NCBI GenBank assembly: GCA_028023455.1
Contig: JAQFVV010012405.1
Location: 11,517,423-11,581,422 of the forward strand
Source: Epiperipatus broadwayi
Lineage: Eukaryota > Onychophora > Udeonychophora > Euonychophora > Peripatidae
Length of the DNA: 64,000 bases
Reading direction: 5' to 3'
Numbering within the stretch: the stretch's first letter is position 1; each line of letters starts with the position of its first letter. Below, one piece after another: positions 14,980 to 27,284 of this stretch. The translations under genes were made by a program, and so were the position numbers. The notes below the pieces were generated by a model. That model ran no database searches. It saw nothing but the letters and a program-made list of their open reading frames with translations, and was not told where the DNA came from.

Positions 14980-16313
14980 GATAATGATATATTTTTGTAT
15001 GCAGAAAGAAGAGAAGACATGGAAGTTATGTTGAGGACATGTGCAAGGGTGGGTAAAGAGATGGGGGTTAAATTTAGTGCAGAAAAATCAAATTAATAAT
15101 GGTTAATATTGGGGAAAGAGAAGATGTAGAATTTTTATTGGAAAATATTAAGTTAAGTGTGGTGAATAGATATAGTTATTTGGGAATTATTTTAAGTAAT
15201 CAGAAAAATTATTTGGATGAATGAAAAAAAAAAAATTGATAAATAAAACAAAGAAAGAAAAGGGATTGATAAAGAAATTAACAGTGTTTTCATATAATAA
15301 ATATGATGTAGCTAGAATTATATGGAAGAAAGTTGCAGTAGCAGGGTTAACATATGGTAATGATGCATTATATGTTAGTAAAGAGGTATTAAATTACTTA
15401 GAAGAAGTTCAAAGGATAGTAGGAAGACATGCATTGGATGCAGATATATGGACAGCAAGGGAGGCAATTGAAGAAGAAATGGGATGGTCAACTTTTCATA
15501 TGAAATATGCAAAAAGTAAAATGAAAATGTTTGGTAGATTGCAGTTTATGGATAATAAAAGAATAGCCAAAATAATATTTAATTGGGTTATGAGTAAAGG
15601 ACAGGTAACAAGATGGGTGAGAAAGGTAATGTGATATGCAAAAGATTTGGATAAAGAATTTATATCAGTATATTTGTACAAAATATGGGATGATTGTGTT
15701 AAGAGGATTGTTGAGTGTTGTAGTAGTAAGGAATGGCATAAAAGAATAGATTTATTAATAAAGAATAGGGAGTTAGAGAGATGGGGAAATAGTATGGAGA
15801 GTAGAAGGAGTTTAAATATATATAGAAATAAACAGAATATTAGGTGTGAGTTAATATATGATAAGAATAAAGAAAGTAGTTTATTGTTTAAGGCTCAAAC
15901 ACGATCTTTAGCTACAAGAGAATATACATGTAAATGGAAAAAAACGGGTGATTTATTTTGTAAATTATGTAATGAATAGAAAATATAAGCCATTGGTTAA
16001 TTGAATGTAAATGCTTGAAAACAGAAAGGTTACATATAATGAAGTTATGGAAGAATAAATATGAAAAAAGGGATTATACAGAAAGTTAATTATTAGTTTT
16101 TATGCTGGGTTGGAAAAAGATAAAGGTGATTTAGATATAAAGGTTATAGAGTTGACAAATATTATGTTGTGGAAATGGGATGGAGCAGAATATGGGAAAA
16201 TTTAGTGTGGGGAATGGAAAATAAAGTGGCTAACAGGTTTATCTGGGCATAATTGCTGAGATATTCTTGACTTCGTTTAAGGAGAAGCCACAATACATCA
16301 CATCACATCACAT
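14980..16313 (+). mobile_element. CATCA-tailed LINE, copy B (first of a three-copy array)
   Basis: This is a 5'-truncated copy starting at AATGATATATTTTTGT, inside RT motif C. It runs through the ORF2 C terminus and 3' UTR to the CATCACATCACATCACATA tail at 16294-16313, where copy C begins with no spacer. Copy C starts at the same RT position. Confidence 0.85.
14982..16180 (+). pseudogene. CATCA-LINE ORF2 end (RT motif C to C terminus), copy B
   Basis: The coding remnant begins NDIFLYAERREDMEVMLRTC, the strand after the catalytic Asp pair, and continues through the RT thumb (SYLGIILSNQKNYLDE). It then has KKLTVFSYNKYDVARIIWKK, GLTYGNDALYVSKEVLNYLE, MKMFGRLQFMDNKRIAKIIF and the FCKLCNE knuckle start. 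A frame shift near 15070-15120 and stops at 15633 and 15977 break it. The first catalytic Asp position reads Asn. It is not functional. Confidence 0.75.
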
Positions 16314-17613
16314 AATGATATATTTTTGTGTGCAAAAAAAAGAGAAGATATGGAAGTTATGCTGAGGACATGTGCTAGGATGGATAAAGAGATGGGGATT
16401 AAATTTAGTAAAGAAAAATCAAATATAATGATGGTTGATACTGGAGAAAGAGAAGTTGTAGATTTTTTATTGGGATATATTAAGTTAAGTGTGGTGAATA
16501 GATGTGGTTATTTGGAAATTATTTTAAGTAATCAGAAAAATTATTTGGATGAATGGGAGAAAAAATTGATAAATGAAGCAAAGAAAAAAAAGGGATTAAT
16601 AAAGAAATTAACAGTGTTTTTATATAATAAATATGATGTAGCTAGAATTATATGGAAGAGAGTTGCAGTAGCAGGATTAACATATGATAATGATGCATTA
16701 TGTGTTAGTAAAGGGGTATTAAATTACTTAAAAAAAAGTTCAAAGGGAAGTAGGAAAACATGCATTGGATGCAGATGTATGGACAGCAAAGGAGGCATTT
16801 CAAGGAGAAATGGGATGGTTAAGTTTTCGTATGAGAGATGCAAAAAGTAAAATGAAAATGTTTGGTAGATTGCAGTTTATGGATAATAAAAGGATAGGGC
16901 AGACAACAAGATTGGTGAGAAAGGTAAGGCGGTATGCAAAACATTTGAATAAATAATTTATATCAGTATATTTGTATAAAAGGTGGGATGATTGTGTTAG
17001 GAGGATTGTTGAGTATTATAGTGGCAAGAAATGGGATAAAAGAATAGATTTATTAATAAAGAATAGGGAGTTAGTGAGATGAAGAAATAGTATGGAGAGT
17101 AAAAAGAGTTTAAATATATATAGAAATAAACACAATATTAGGTGTGAATTAATATATGATAATAGTAAGGAAAGTAGCTTATTGCTTAAGGCTCAAACAG
17201 GATCTTTAGCAACAAGAGCATATACATATAAGTGGAAAAATATGGATGATTTAGTCAGTAAATTATGTAAGGAAGAAATAGAAGATATTAGGCATCTGTT
17301 AATTGAATGTAAATGCTTGAAAACAGGAAGGGCACATATAATAAAGTTATGTAAGAATAAATATAAAAAAAGTGTTTATACAGAAAGTGGATTATTGGTT
17401 TTTATTCTGGGTTTGGAAAAAGATAAAGAGGATATAGATATAAAGGCCATAGAGTTGACAAAGATTATGTTGTGGAATTAGGTTGGAGAAGAATATGGGA
17501 AAACTTAGACTGGGGAATGGAAAATAAAGTGGCTTAATGGTTTCTCTGGGAATAATTGTTGAGAGATTCTTGACTCTGTTTAAGGAGAAGCTACAGTACA
17601 TCACATCACATCA
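16314..17613 (+). mobile_element. CATCA-tailed LINE, copy C (second in the array)
   Basis: It starts at AATGATATATTTTTGTGTGC, the same motif-C truncation point as copy B, and ends in ACATCACATCACATCA at 17598-17613. The 3' UTR (GGTTTCTCTGGGAATAATTG) matches B, A, D and E. Identical 5' breakpoints suggest that B and C arose by duplication rather than by two independent insertions. Confidence 0.85.
16326..17481 (+). pseudogene. CATCA-LINE ORF2 end, copy C
   Basis: It has the same content as copy B: KREDMEVMLRTCARMDKEMG, GYLEIILSNQKNYLDEWEKK, VARIIWKRVAVAGLTYDNDA, the FGRLQFMDNKR block and the knuckle CKLCKEEIEDIRHLLIECKC, here with the full Cys-Cys-His-Cys set (SKLC at the second Cys). It ends AIELTKIMLWN. 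Frame shifts near 16740 and 16890 and stops at 16956 and 17082 disrupt it. The block encoding AKIIFNWVMSKGQ, present in B, is deleted at about 16898. Confidence 0.75.
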
Positions 17614-18872
17614 ATGAAGAAAAAGTATACACTAGTAATCATAACTTCATTGTAATTGAAATGGTTAGTAATGTGATGGACAATAGAAATAAAAGTAGAA
17701 ATAATAGTGAAAGATGTGGATGGAGAGTGAACGATAAGAATAAGTTGGAAAAGTATAAAATACAAGTTGAAGAAATCATCAAAGGGTTGGTTGAGGGTAA
17801 GTTTAAGGATTGGTATAAAGAAGTAGAAAAAGTGGCAAATAAGGTTTTAGGTGAGAACATTCAGAAGAATAAAAGTAATAAATATGAGAATTAGTAAAAG
17901 TGTAAAAGAGAGGAAAGAAGCATACGGAGAATATAAGTGTGCTATTAAAAACAAGAAAAGTGAAAGAGATATTAATGCTAAATGGGAAAAGTACTTAGAA
18001 AAGAAGAAGTTGGCTAAAATAGATAATTATAGAGAGAGAGTGGAATTGAATAGTAAATTGTTGGAGGATATTAATAAAAGTGGAAGAGATGGGAATAAAA
18101 ATTTTGGAATTACATTAAAAGGAAAAATGTAGGGAAGAGAGAGAGAGAGAGAGTATTACTAGATGATGAGAGAATAGAGTGTAGCTTTAGAGAAGATTTA
18201 GAGAGAATCTGAAATAGATATGTAATAAATATAGAAAAGATTTTAGATGTGAAGGATAGAATGATAGAAAACATGAAAGCATATAGTAATGGGAATATTA
18301 GGTTTTTAGAAAATGAACTGAATGACGTAAAGAAGAAATTGAAAAGTGGAAAGGCAAGAGGTTTAGATGGATGGGCAGCAGAAATGGTAATGAATTTAGG
18401 ATATAGGGCAAAAGTAAAGTTATTATCCTGTTTTAATAAGATGGCACAGAATAGAGTTTTCCCAAGTAGTTGGAGTAATACAAGAGGAAGATTATTATTT
18501 AAAGAAAAGAGTAAGGATCATAGAAAGTTAAATAATTATAGACCAATAGTGGTAACATCAGTTTTAAATAATGTTTTCTCATATATGGTGGCTAGAAGAG
18601 TTGTAAAATGGATGGAAGGGAATAATGTAGTGGGGGAAATGCAAGGGGTTTTTACATTAGATAGGCATATAGGAGATAGTTTATTTGTAGTTACACAACT
18701 TTTGGATATGAGTAGGAATTCAGGTAAACAGTTATGTATGAGTTTTATAGATATAGAGAAGGCATATGATAGAGTAAATAGAAATAGATTATAAATAAGT
18801 TTAGCAAATTTGGGAATGGATGAAGCTTTAGTAGATATTATAAAAAATTATATGAAAACAATTATATATATA

Positions 18873-18970
<98 letters not shown>

Positions 18971-19360
18971 ATTAGGGAATATAGAATCAGTTAAAGTTAA
19001 AAATGGGGTGGGACTAAAACAAGGATGCCCTAAGTCACCTATTTTGCTTGTGTTGTATTTGAGTGAAATGGAAAGAGCAATAGAAAGATTAGAAAGAGAT
19101 AGAAATACCATTAATAGGTAGTAAGAGAGTATATATTTTGTCAGGTCTTTTTTTTGTGGATAATATATTTGTGTGTGCAGAAAAAAGAGAAGATATGGAA
19201 TTTATGCTGAGGACCTGGACATGGGTGGGTAAAAAGATGGGGATTAAATTTAGTGAAGAAAAATCAAATATAATGATGGTTAATACTGAGGAAAGAGAAG
19301 ATGTAGATTTTTTATTGGGAAATAGTAAGTTAAGTGTGGTGAATAGATATAATTAGTTGG
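17614..19360 (+). pseudogene. CATCA-LINE ORF2: endonuclease end, linker and RT, copy D
   Basis: It starts HNFIVIEMV, the last endonuclease strand. It then has a Lys-rich linker (ENIQKNKSNK, KRGRVELNSKL-like) and RT blocks in order: KLKSGKARGLDGWAAEMV, NNYRPIVVTSVLNNVFSYMV, MSFIDIEKAYDRVNR (motif A, Asp kept), GLKQGCPKSPILLVLYL (motif B) and LFFVDNIFVCAEKRED (motif C). The usual FADD is FVDN, so the second catalytic Asp of motif C is lost. Stops at 17892, 18130 and 18792 and the AT insertion confirm that it is dead. The RT resembles CR1-group LINEs. Confidence 0.75.
18862..18968. repeat. (AT)n microsatellite inside an RT domain
   Basis: About 50 AT units lie between the RT codons for KNYMKT and QLGNIESVKV of LINE copy D. 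Copy E has a short ACTACACATATC at this point, so the array probably grew from an ACATAT seed inside the coding sequence. Ile-Tyr translations are artefacts. Confidence 0.9.
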
Positions 19361-20332
19361 GAATTATTTTAAGTAATCAGAAAAATTATTTGGATGAATG
19401 GGCGAAAAAATTGATAAATAAAGCAAAGAAAAGAAAAGGATTGATAAAGAAATTAACAGTGTTTTCGTATAATAAATATGTAGCTAGATTTATATGGAAG
19501 GGAGTTGCAGTAGCAGGATTAACATATGGGAATGATGCATTATGTGTTAGTAAAGGGGTATTAAATTACTTAGAAAAGTTCAAAGGAAGTAGGAAGACAT
19601 GCATTGGATTCAGATCTATGGACAGCAAGTTAGGCAATTCAAGAAGAAATGGGATGATCAAGTTTTCATATGAGATATGCAAAAAGTAAAATGAAAATGT
19701 TTGGTAGATTCCAGTTTATGGATAATAAAAAAATAGCCAAAATAGTATTTAATTGGGTTATGAGTAAAGGGCAGGCAACAAGATGGATGAGAAAGGTAAT
19801 GTGGTATGCAAAAGATTTGGATAAAGAATTTATATCAGTATATTTGTACAATAGATGGGATGATTGTGTTTGGATGATTGTTGAGTGTTATAGTGGTAAG
19901 GAATGGGATAAAAAATAGGGTGTTAGAGGGATGGAGAACTAGTATTGAGAGTAAAAAGAGTTTAAATATATATAGAAATAAACAGAATATTAGGTGCGCG
20001 TTAATATATGATAATAGTAAGGAAAGTAGTTTATTGTTTAAGGTTTGAACGGGATCTTTAGCAACAAGAGAATATATATGTAAATAGAAAAATATGGGTG
20101 ATTTAGTCTGTAAATTATGTAAGGAAGGAATAGAAAATATTAGGCATCTGCTAATTGAATGTAAATGCTTGAAAACAGACAGAGCACATATAATGAAGTT
20201 ATGTAAGAATAAATATGAAAAAAGTGATTATACAGAAAGTGGATTATTGGTTTTTACATTGGGTTTGGAAAAAGATAAGGGGGATTTAGATATAAACGTC
20301 ATAGAGTTGACAAAGATTATGTTGTGGAAATG
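19357..20332 (+). pseudogene. CATCA-LINE ORF2 C-terminal region, copy D
   Basis: It continues from the RT: GIILSNQKNYLDEWAKKLIN, VARFIWKGVAVAGLTYGNDA, MKMFGRFQFMDNKKIAKIVF, SVYLYNRWDDCVWMIVECYS and a complete knuckle CKLCKEGIENIRHLLIECKC with Cys-Cys-His-Cys. The last block ends ELTKIMLWK. Frame shifts near 19575 and 19650 and stops at 19356, 19916 and 20047 break it. Confidence 0.75.
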
Positions 20333-20463
20333 AGATGGAGCAGAATATGGGAAAACTTAAACTGGGGAATGTAAAATTAAGTAGCTAACAAGTTTCTGTT
20401 GGTATAATTGCTGAGCGATTCTTGACTTCTTTTAACAAAAATCTACAGTACATCACATCACAT

Positions 20464-20705
20464 ATTGTTAAAATAGATGCTTAACATTTTCAAAGGGCAT
20501 AAAATAATGTGTCAAAAGAGATTTTTTTTTATGTGTAATTATTATTAATATATATATAGCTGTTGTCTATGACTTTTTGTTATTTATTATAATTAATCAT
20601 TTCATATTACTTCCTTAAACGCCATCTTTGATATATAGTTCATTATGGATCTGCTGCTCTATAAATGTTGAAATTTGACAGTTAATAAATTCGTATTTTT
20701 ACCCA
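20464..20705 (+). repeat. Dispersed repeat R2
   Basis: This block is shared with 54643-54760 and 55222-55300: AAATAGATGCTTAACATTT, TTTTTTATGTGTAATTATTATTA, GTTGTCTATGACTTTTTGTTA, TTTATTATAAT and AATGGATCT. In the second copy an R1 fold-back element interrupts it. Nature unknown. Confidence 0.55.
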
Positions 20706-20924
20706 ATAGATTTAATATTTATCTTTCAAAAAGCTGGCCAATAAGCAAATAACTAACAATTTAATATTTTTTGATGAACGGGTATATGACTGATCTGATC
20801 ATAGGTAGAGATTAAAACTATGATATATAGTGGCTCATGTTTTTGTTATCAGTCAATTAATATCCAGGTGATTACTACCTTCTTTACTGATTTTCTGTGA
20901 GAGCTGTTATTAAGATCATTGTAC

Positions 20925-21231
20925 CATAATGGGCTATAATTATAAATTTATTAAACGCTGATTACGTAAGTAATATTTACTGAGGCTATAACCTCGATAA
21001 TATGCGTATAAAATGCGATAGTAGGGACCTCTACAGGTGTTTTAACCACAAGCTTACGCTATGGAAGAAAATGCGATAGTAGGGACCTCTACAGGTGTTT
21101 TAACCACAAGCTTACGCTATGGAAGAAAAGCGTAAGCTTGTGGTTAAAACACCTGTAGAGGTCCCTACTATCGTATTTTATACGCATATTATCGAGGTTA
21201 TAGCCTCAGTAAATATTACATAATGGGCTAT
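20925..21231. mobile_element. Compact palindromic element with 13-bp flanking direct repeat
   Basis: CATAATGGGCTAT occurs at 20925-20937 and 21219-21231. The left arm (20970-21060) and right arm (21129-21219) are about 99% complementary over some 90 bp and include AGTAGGGACCTCTACAGGTG and AACCACAAGCTTACGCT. Between them a second copy of the inner 60 bp (21071-21120) is tandemly duplicated with the spacer ATGGAAGAAA. The high arm identity implies recent formation or conversion. Confidence 0.85.
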
Positions 21232-22880
21232 GTAAAACTATTTTACTCTATTTCCCCTCTTTTTTTTTAAAAAAAAAAAAATTTTTTTTTTTTAGAAAAT
21301 CCGTTAATATGATGATAATATTCATATAGAAAAAAAGAACTAAATATTTCTAAAATCAGTAAATAAATCAAAATAAAAAATGCAGATTCTTGAAGTGAAA
21401 GGGACTGGATCGACTCCCATTTTGGCACTTCCGGCGTTCGAATTTTGTATGAACTCCAGAGCCATAAAGTCTTACGATTATTTTTATTAATAAAGCGATG
21501 CAATGAAAACATTATAAGTTTGTGCGAATAAATTAAATTATTTTTACAATATTGTCGTCAAAAAGTTAAATTTTCATATAATTATACAATTTTAAATATA
21601 ATAATTAAAAACGTGTTAATTATTTCTGATATTCTGTGCCATTTATTAAATTTTAAGAATTGATTAACACTTGAAGTAATTAAAATAATGATGGTTTTCA
21701 CAATAAATATTTATTTTGATGATTTTTTTTCTTCACCAACATTAATATTGCCTCAAAGGAAATGAAGTTTGTTTATCAAAATAATTAAATGTTGAACAAA
21801 TCACGTGTTCGTTGAAAATTATAAAAATTTTGAAAATGTAGTGTTTCAAAATTAAATATTCTTTATTATTTACGTTTCTTTTTTAAATTAAAAAATAAAA
21901 TTATATTTAAAAGAATAGAGACAATTTTATTACATGCGATCATATACTTAACTGAATAAAGTTTACTTTATAACTACAATATATATTTAAGACAACGATC
22001 ATTTAATAACACAAATGATTATAGTTATTTGAAAAGTGAAGTGGTTGGAAATTAGTTTATGTAATTTGCGTAGATGAAGACATAACAATAATATATGACT
22101 ATTGGAGAAAATTGAACTTTATTAGCCTAACTGTCTACCAATTTTGTTCTGAACTAAACGCATATTAGGAACATTTATATATTTAATATGTTTGAAGTAA
22201 AATGAAAATAAAAATAATTTTCAAAGATATACATAATTAAGTATCCATTAGAAACTAGTCATCACTTAGATAATCCCAAAATAGATAACAATCAACAATT
22301 TCAAACTGGTGACATGGCAATCTCGTTTCAATAATAAAGTAAAGGTATGATTATTCGAATAAGATGAGTACTGGAGTATAATAATGATTAAATGTTTAAA
22401 TTTTCCAGTCGAGATTATCTGGGTTGCAAAATTATTAAGTTATGAAAGTCAGATAATCCAGATAAAGTTGCACGAAAATTTAAATGTGTTACCATATTTG
22501 ACATATAAATAGTTGAAAACTTCTACTTGACACTATCACATTGCAAATAAATTAACAAAAATATCAGAAAAAGACGAACAACCCCAAGATGTTTTTCTAC
22601 TGATCTTGGTCTTCAATTCTTCTCAAATATTTTCACCATTGTTTATTATTTATTCACAATTTTGCATTTGTTACAATTTCATGTGTATTATCGCTGTTCC
22701 GACGAATATGCTCAATTTAGATAAATATATCACTAGTATTAATCATAAATTATCGATTATTAAACCATATATATATCAGATATATTTAATATGGAAATGT
22801 CATTTCCATATTAAATATCTATTTATATGTCTGAATACCTATTTAACTATTCAATCGTCTATCTATATAACTATCTCTCT
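21232..22880. other. Anonymous DNA with a T/A homopolymer hairpin
   Basis: T8-A13-T13 runs at 21261-21294 can form a hairpin. The interval 21390-21480 has more G+C and CpG than its surroundings and includes GGCACTTCCGGCGTTCGAA. No coding region was recognised. Short inverted ATATTTAATATGGAAATG words lie at 22780-22820. Confidence 0.5.
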
Positions 22881-23366
<486 letters not shown>

Positions 23367-23404
23367 ATCTAACAATATATATAAAACTTGTTTGGCAGAT
23401 TCAT

Positions 23405-23490
23405 TCATGTAAGATTTTTATTTAAAAATTCCAATGTTTTGGCTTGATCACACAAGCCCTGAATTGGGAAATCAAAACTTATATATATAT
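23405..23490 (-). repeat. PLE-associated tail repeat (minus strand)
   Basis: Read on the minus strand, TTTCCCA...GGCTTGTGTGATCAAGCCAA, AACATTGGAAT and AAAATCTTACATG match 54127-54195, which lies just downstream of a PLE GIY-YIG remnant. I infer a PLE terminal (pLTR-like) fragment. No PLE coding was seen next to it. Confidence 0.45.
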
Positions 23491-24340
23491 ACCTTGGAGT
23501 TAATAAACCTTAGAGATCTAGCTATATTAATTCAAAACCATCTAGTATTAAAATAAATCACTTCATAATAAATATATGAATTCATGTTTGTCTATTGTGC
23601 AACCTTTTTTATGAATTACATATTACTTCAATAGTACAAGATAAAATATCAATTCTGCCAAGATATTATTATTGCATCTTCATTCACATTGGCCACAATT
23701 CTAATTTATAATGCAAGGATCGTTTCTACTCTTTTTAATAATTTTGCAAACCAACCATACTAATTGTAACATAAACAATCACATCCATTTTTATCTGCCA
23801 TCCAAGCTTTTGTATGATTTCTAAATTAAATGGCATCTTGATGAACTTAATATTCATCTTTGTAATTATCATTTTTCTAATCTAAGATTTATATAAGAAT
23901 TTGGCAGCAGATGAAAGAAGATATATTTTTGTTTGCACCATAGTTGTATTTGATTCTAGGAAGTATTGCTGTAAATTTTACTTACATATTGTAACCAGTT
24001 GGGTTACATAGCGCACAATAATATAGTGTGTGCACATACAACATATATATATATAAAAGAAAGGTAGAAATAAACACAGACAAAAATTGTAGTAGATATT
24101 TTCTACATTCTCTGAAATAAAAATAAGACATAAACAGTTAAATAACTCTGGATTTAAAATAATATTTTATTATAAAATTAAATATTTAAAAAAGATCTGA
24201 TAAATAAAAAATAATATTTTGATTAAAGTTAAAATGATTAAAGTTAATTGAAATCAACTTTTTCCAATTACACTTTGATAAAAATTTCAAGATTATTTTC
24301 AAAAGGATTAAACAGATTGAAAACAGTCACTATGTTTTGT
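23491..24340. other. Anonymous AT-rich DNA
   Basis: Nothing recognised apart from a short TATATATA run near 24040-24055. Confidence 0.45.
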
Positions 24341-24905
24341 CACATGACCCAACCAAGATTATAGAAAGACTGATAAAAAATATCAGTTAGTTTTGCTTGC
24401 AGTTTTGTAAGATTTGACCAGAAGAGTCTGGTTTTAATATTTTAAGCAGTGGCTAACTAGGTCAACTGCAAAGTTTTGTTTTAATATTTTGAAAAGCAGT
24501 TAGCAGAAGAGCTAGCTGGAAAGTTGGCTAAAATATTTTGTGAAGAGTTGGTAACTGTAACAGAAAATGGCCACAGTAAAGCTAGATTTAGACATGGCTG
24601 GCAAAATAGCTACCATGAACTGATGTAGCTGAAGGCAGGACAGTAGTTCCAGGAGCTGCTACTATTTTCCTTCACAGGGATTTTATTTACTTGAAGCTGA
24701 GTCACTTCTGAATCAATAGCCTGAACAAATAAAGACAAAATAGCTTGCTGATCTGAAGCTTATCAAATCCAAGTCTAGGGAACCAACTGCTGAAGGGAGA
24801 AAGCCAACCATACCTGAATTATATATTTTTACTTGATGATGACATTTGCCTGGATTGACCAAAAACCAGCTTGCCCATGAGAAACACTAGCTGAATAAAG
24901 CAGTA
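24341..24905. other. Higher-GC island of unknown nature
   Basis: Base composition is visibly less AT-rich than the flanks. Internal imperfect repeats centre on GTTTTAATATTTT plus AGCAGT(G/T)(G/A)GC (about 24430-24530). AATAAA lies at 24727-24732. A short plus-strand frame (24568-24624, 18 codons) is too short to call. It may be the body of an unrecognised repeat or a transcribed non-coding exon. Confidence 0.35.
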
Positions 24906-26506
24906 GTTACACATATGCTGCTGTGTCTATATGCAGAGAAGCACAGGTAAACATATATACAATGAGTTGTATTTTTTTAATATTCCTTATAAAAGACATT
25001 TTAACTTGGTAACTTAAAGTAAAATTTGCTTGAGACAAATGTCTAAAAGAGGGATCATTTGCTATATATATATTTTGCAAAGAAATAATTTTCATATTTA
25101 TTAAAAGAAGAATATATAATTTAAATGTAAGCATAATTTTGTTTGAATTAAAATCGAAAAAGTAAATCTTTTAAACTGGTCTAAAAATGCTGATAATTAA
25201 TCAACAAGTACTTGTTAAAAATTGACTATATTTTTTTTAAGATAAAAAACAAGAACTTATAAACTGAAACTAATTTTAAATTATATCTATATTTTGTTTA
25301 TACACACATGTATATATTTAAAATTTATGCATATTTTCAAAATAAATTAATAATGAAAATATAATATTATTGTTGTTAAGTTAAAATATGATGTAAATGT
25401 CAGATGAGCACACACGCACACACATATGTAAAATTTAATCATTTTTTTTATAATTCTTTTATGTTAATTGAAATGTTTTCATTGTATATTATAAAACACA
25501 TATCTGTGTACGGATATATGTATGTGTTTATAGATACTTATTTAGAAATATTGTAAATCAATGTAAAAACTTTTGTTGCATATATAATTTTGCATACTTT
25601 TCTAAATCCTATAAGACCTTAAATTCATTTTTTATTGTTATCCAATAAACTTATTCAATTGTTAAAAATTGTTTCCATCATCTCTTGGTCATATACAGTA
25701 ATAGAGTTTATGTTCTCTGAGCTAGATTCGAGCATGGGATGAATATATAAATGAGAACATGTGTATTAGTGCTTTTGGGGCATCCAGTGATGATCAATCA
25801 TTATATCCTGGTTGGTGCACAAGATTATATTTTTTAAAGCCCATGCACTACCTTTTATTTTTATTTAATCTTATTAGAAGTTAAGTTTATAGTTGGACAG
25901 TACATTAAAGGTACAAAGTGGTTGGAGCATTGATGATATCAGCATATTTTTGTATCCCAGCATTATCATTTAGATTTTTCTGGTTATGTATTCTGATGGA
26001 TTCACACTTAGTTTGTGCCTCCAATTAATGATTAAACAGTTGCCTCAAAGCTGGAAAAAGCTCAATAGGTAGCCTGGTCTTCAGAAGACCCATTTCCAAT
26101 CCTGTCACAAAATTGACTGTTGAGTTATTGTACTGATTAATTGAGATTATTGATCATTCACGATGATGAATGGTTTCCTTTTGAGTATTACTTACTTTTG
26201 ATAATGCTGGTTGATTTATGATTGATGTATAGTTATTTTAATTGCTCTAAGGAGTTACTGGCTGATCTCTCAATGATCTCATACTTCCCTTAAATAGTTT
26301 ATACTTATATATACTTTTGTAAATTATTGATATTTCATTTTAAATTGACTGTGAGTGGTGATGATTTTCCATCATCCAACTGTTTAACACTGACTAATCA
26401 AATTATCACAGACATCAAAAATAGTTAATTATCCTTGAGATAAAATTGTCTTGATTTAGGACCGTCAGTTGACTTAGGTCATAAGCCTATTAACTGTTTA
26501 CATATA
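24906..26506. other. Anonymous AT-rich DNA
   Basis: No coding region or shared repeat recognised. An alternating (CA)n-like stretch lies at 25410-25425. Confidence 0.4.
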
Positions 26507-27151
26507 TTAATAACCATTAGAAACCACCAGTAACCACATAAATATTCACAATAAGGATAGTAATTAATATATCTCACTGCTGTCAAGGCAACCTTCTCAC
26601 CTTTTAATAGCAAGAATGAAAATCCATTCTTACTAATGGCCATTGAATATACTAATAGTCCATTGAATATATATGGACAGTTAAAGATTGCAACTTGACT
26701 ACAGAGTATGAAATATTGATACAATGAAGTTTAAATAAACCTCTTTAAACATGAAATAAACATGTCACTGTAATGAAGACTAATAAATAGTCAACTATAA
26801 TTAGCTTTAAGTATTATTTCACTTATTATCTAAATAATACATGAGCAATTTAAAAGTATTGCAGTTTGTAATGTTATAATTGACTATTTATTAGTCTGCA
26901 TTACAGTGACATGTTTATTTCATGTTTAAAGAGGTTTATTTAAACTTCAATGTATCAATATTTCATAGTCTGTAGTCAAGTTGCAATCTTTAAGTGTCCA
27001 TATATATTCAATGGACCATTAATAAGAATGGATTTCCATTCTTGTTATTAAATGGTGAGAAGATTGCCTTGACAGTAATGAGAGATATTGATTACTATCC
27101 TCATTGTGAATGTTTATGTGGTTACTGGTGGTTTCTAATGGTTACTAATTA
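26507..27151. repeat. Large palindrome, arms of about 285 bp
   Basis: The left arm (26507-26800) and right arm (26875-27151) are inverted copies with roughly 90% identity by eye. Paired blocks include ACCATTAGAAACCACCAGTA with its complement near 27120-27145, TTGCAACTTGACTAC with 26970-26990, and AAACATGAAATAAACATGTC with 26905-26930. The loop is 74 bp. Differences include small indels such as the extra AATATACTAATAGTCCATTG in the left arm. No ORF is shared by the arms. Confidence 0.85.
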
Positions 27152-27284
27152 TCCCATTTAGGATTAAGCATTATTTAACTCACTATTTATATAATATATT
27201 AATAATATATTTATATAAAAATATGTTACTATCTATAAGATTGTGCAGGAGTTATGACTTATGTGAATTAAAATATAATAAAAT

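Larger units (their letters stand above)
17614..20463 (+). mobile_element. CATCA-tailed LINE, copy D (third in the array)
   Basis: This longer 2.85-kb copy is truncated at the end of the endonuclease domain and abuts the tail of copy C without spacer. It includes the linker, the RT domain, the C-terminal region and the tail ACATCACATCACAT at 20448-20463. An (AT)n expansion splits the RT at 18862-18968. Confidence 0.85.
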
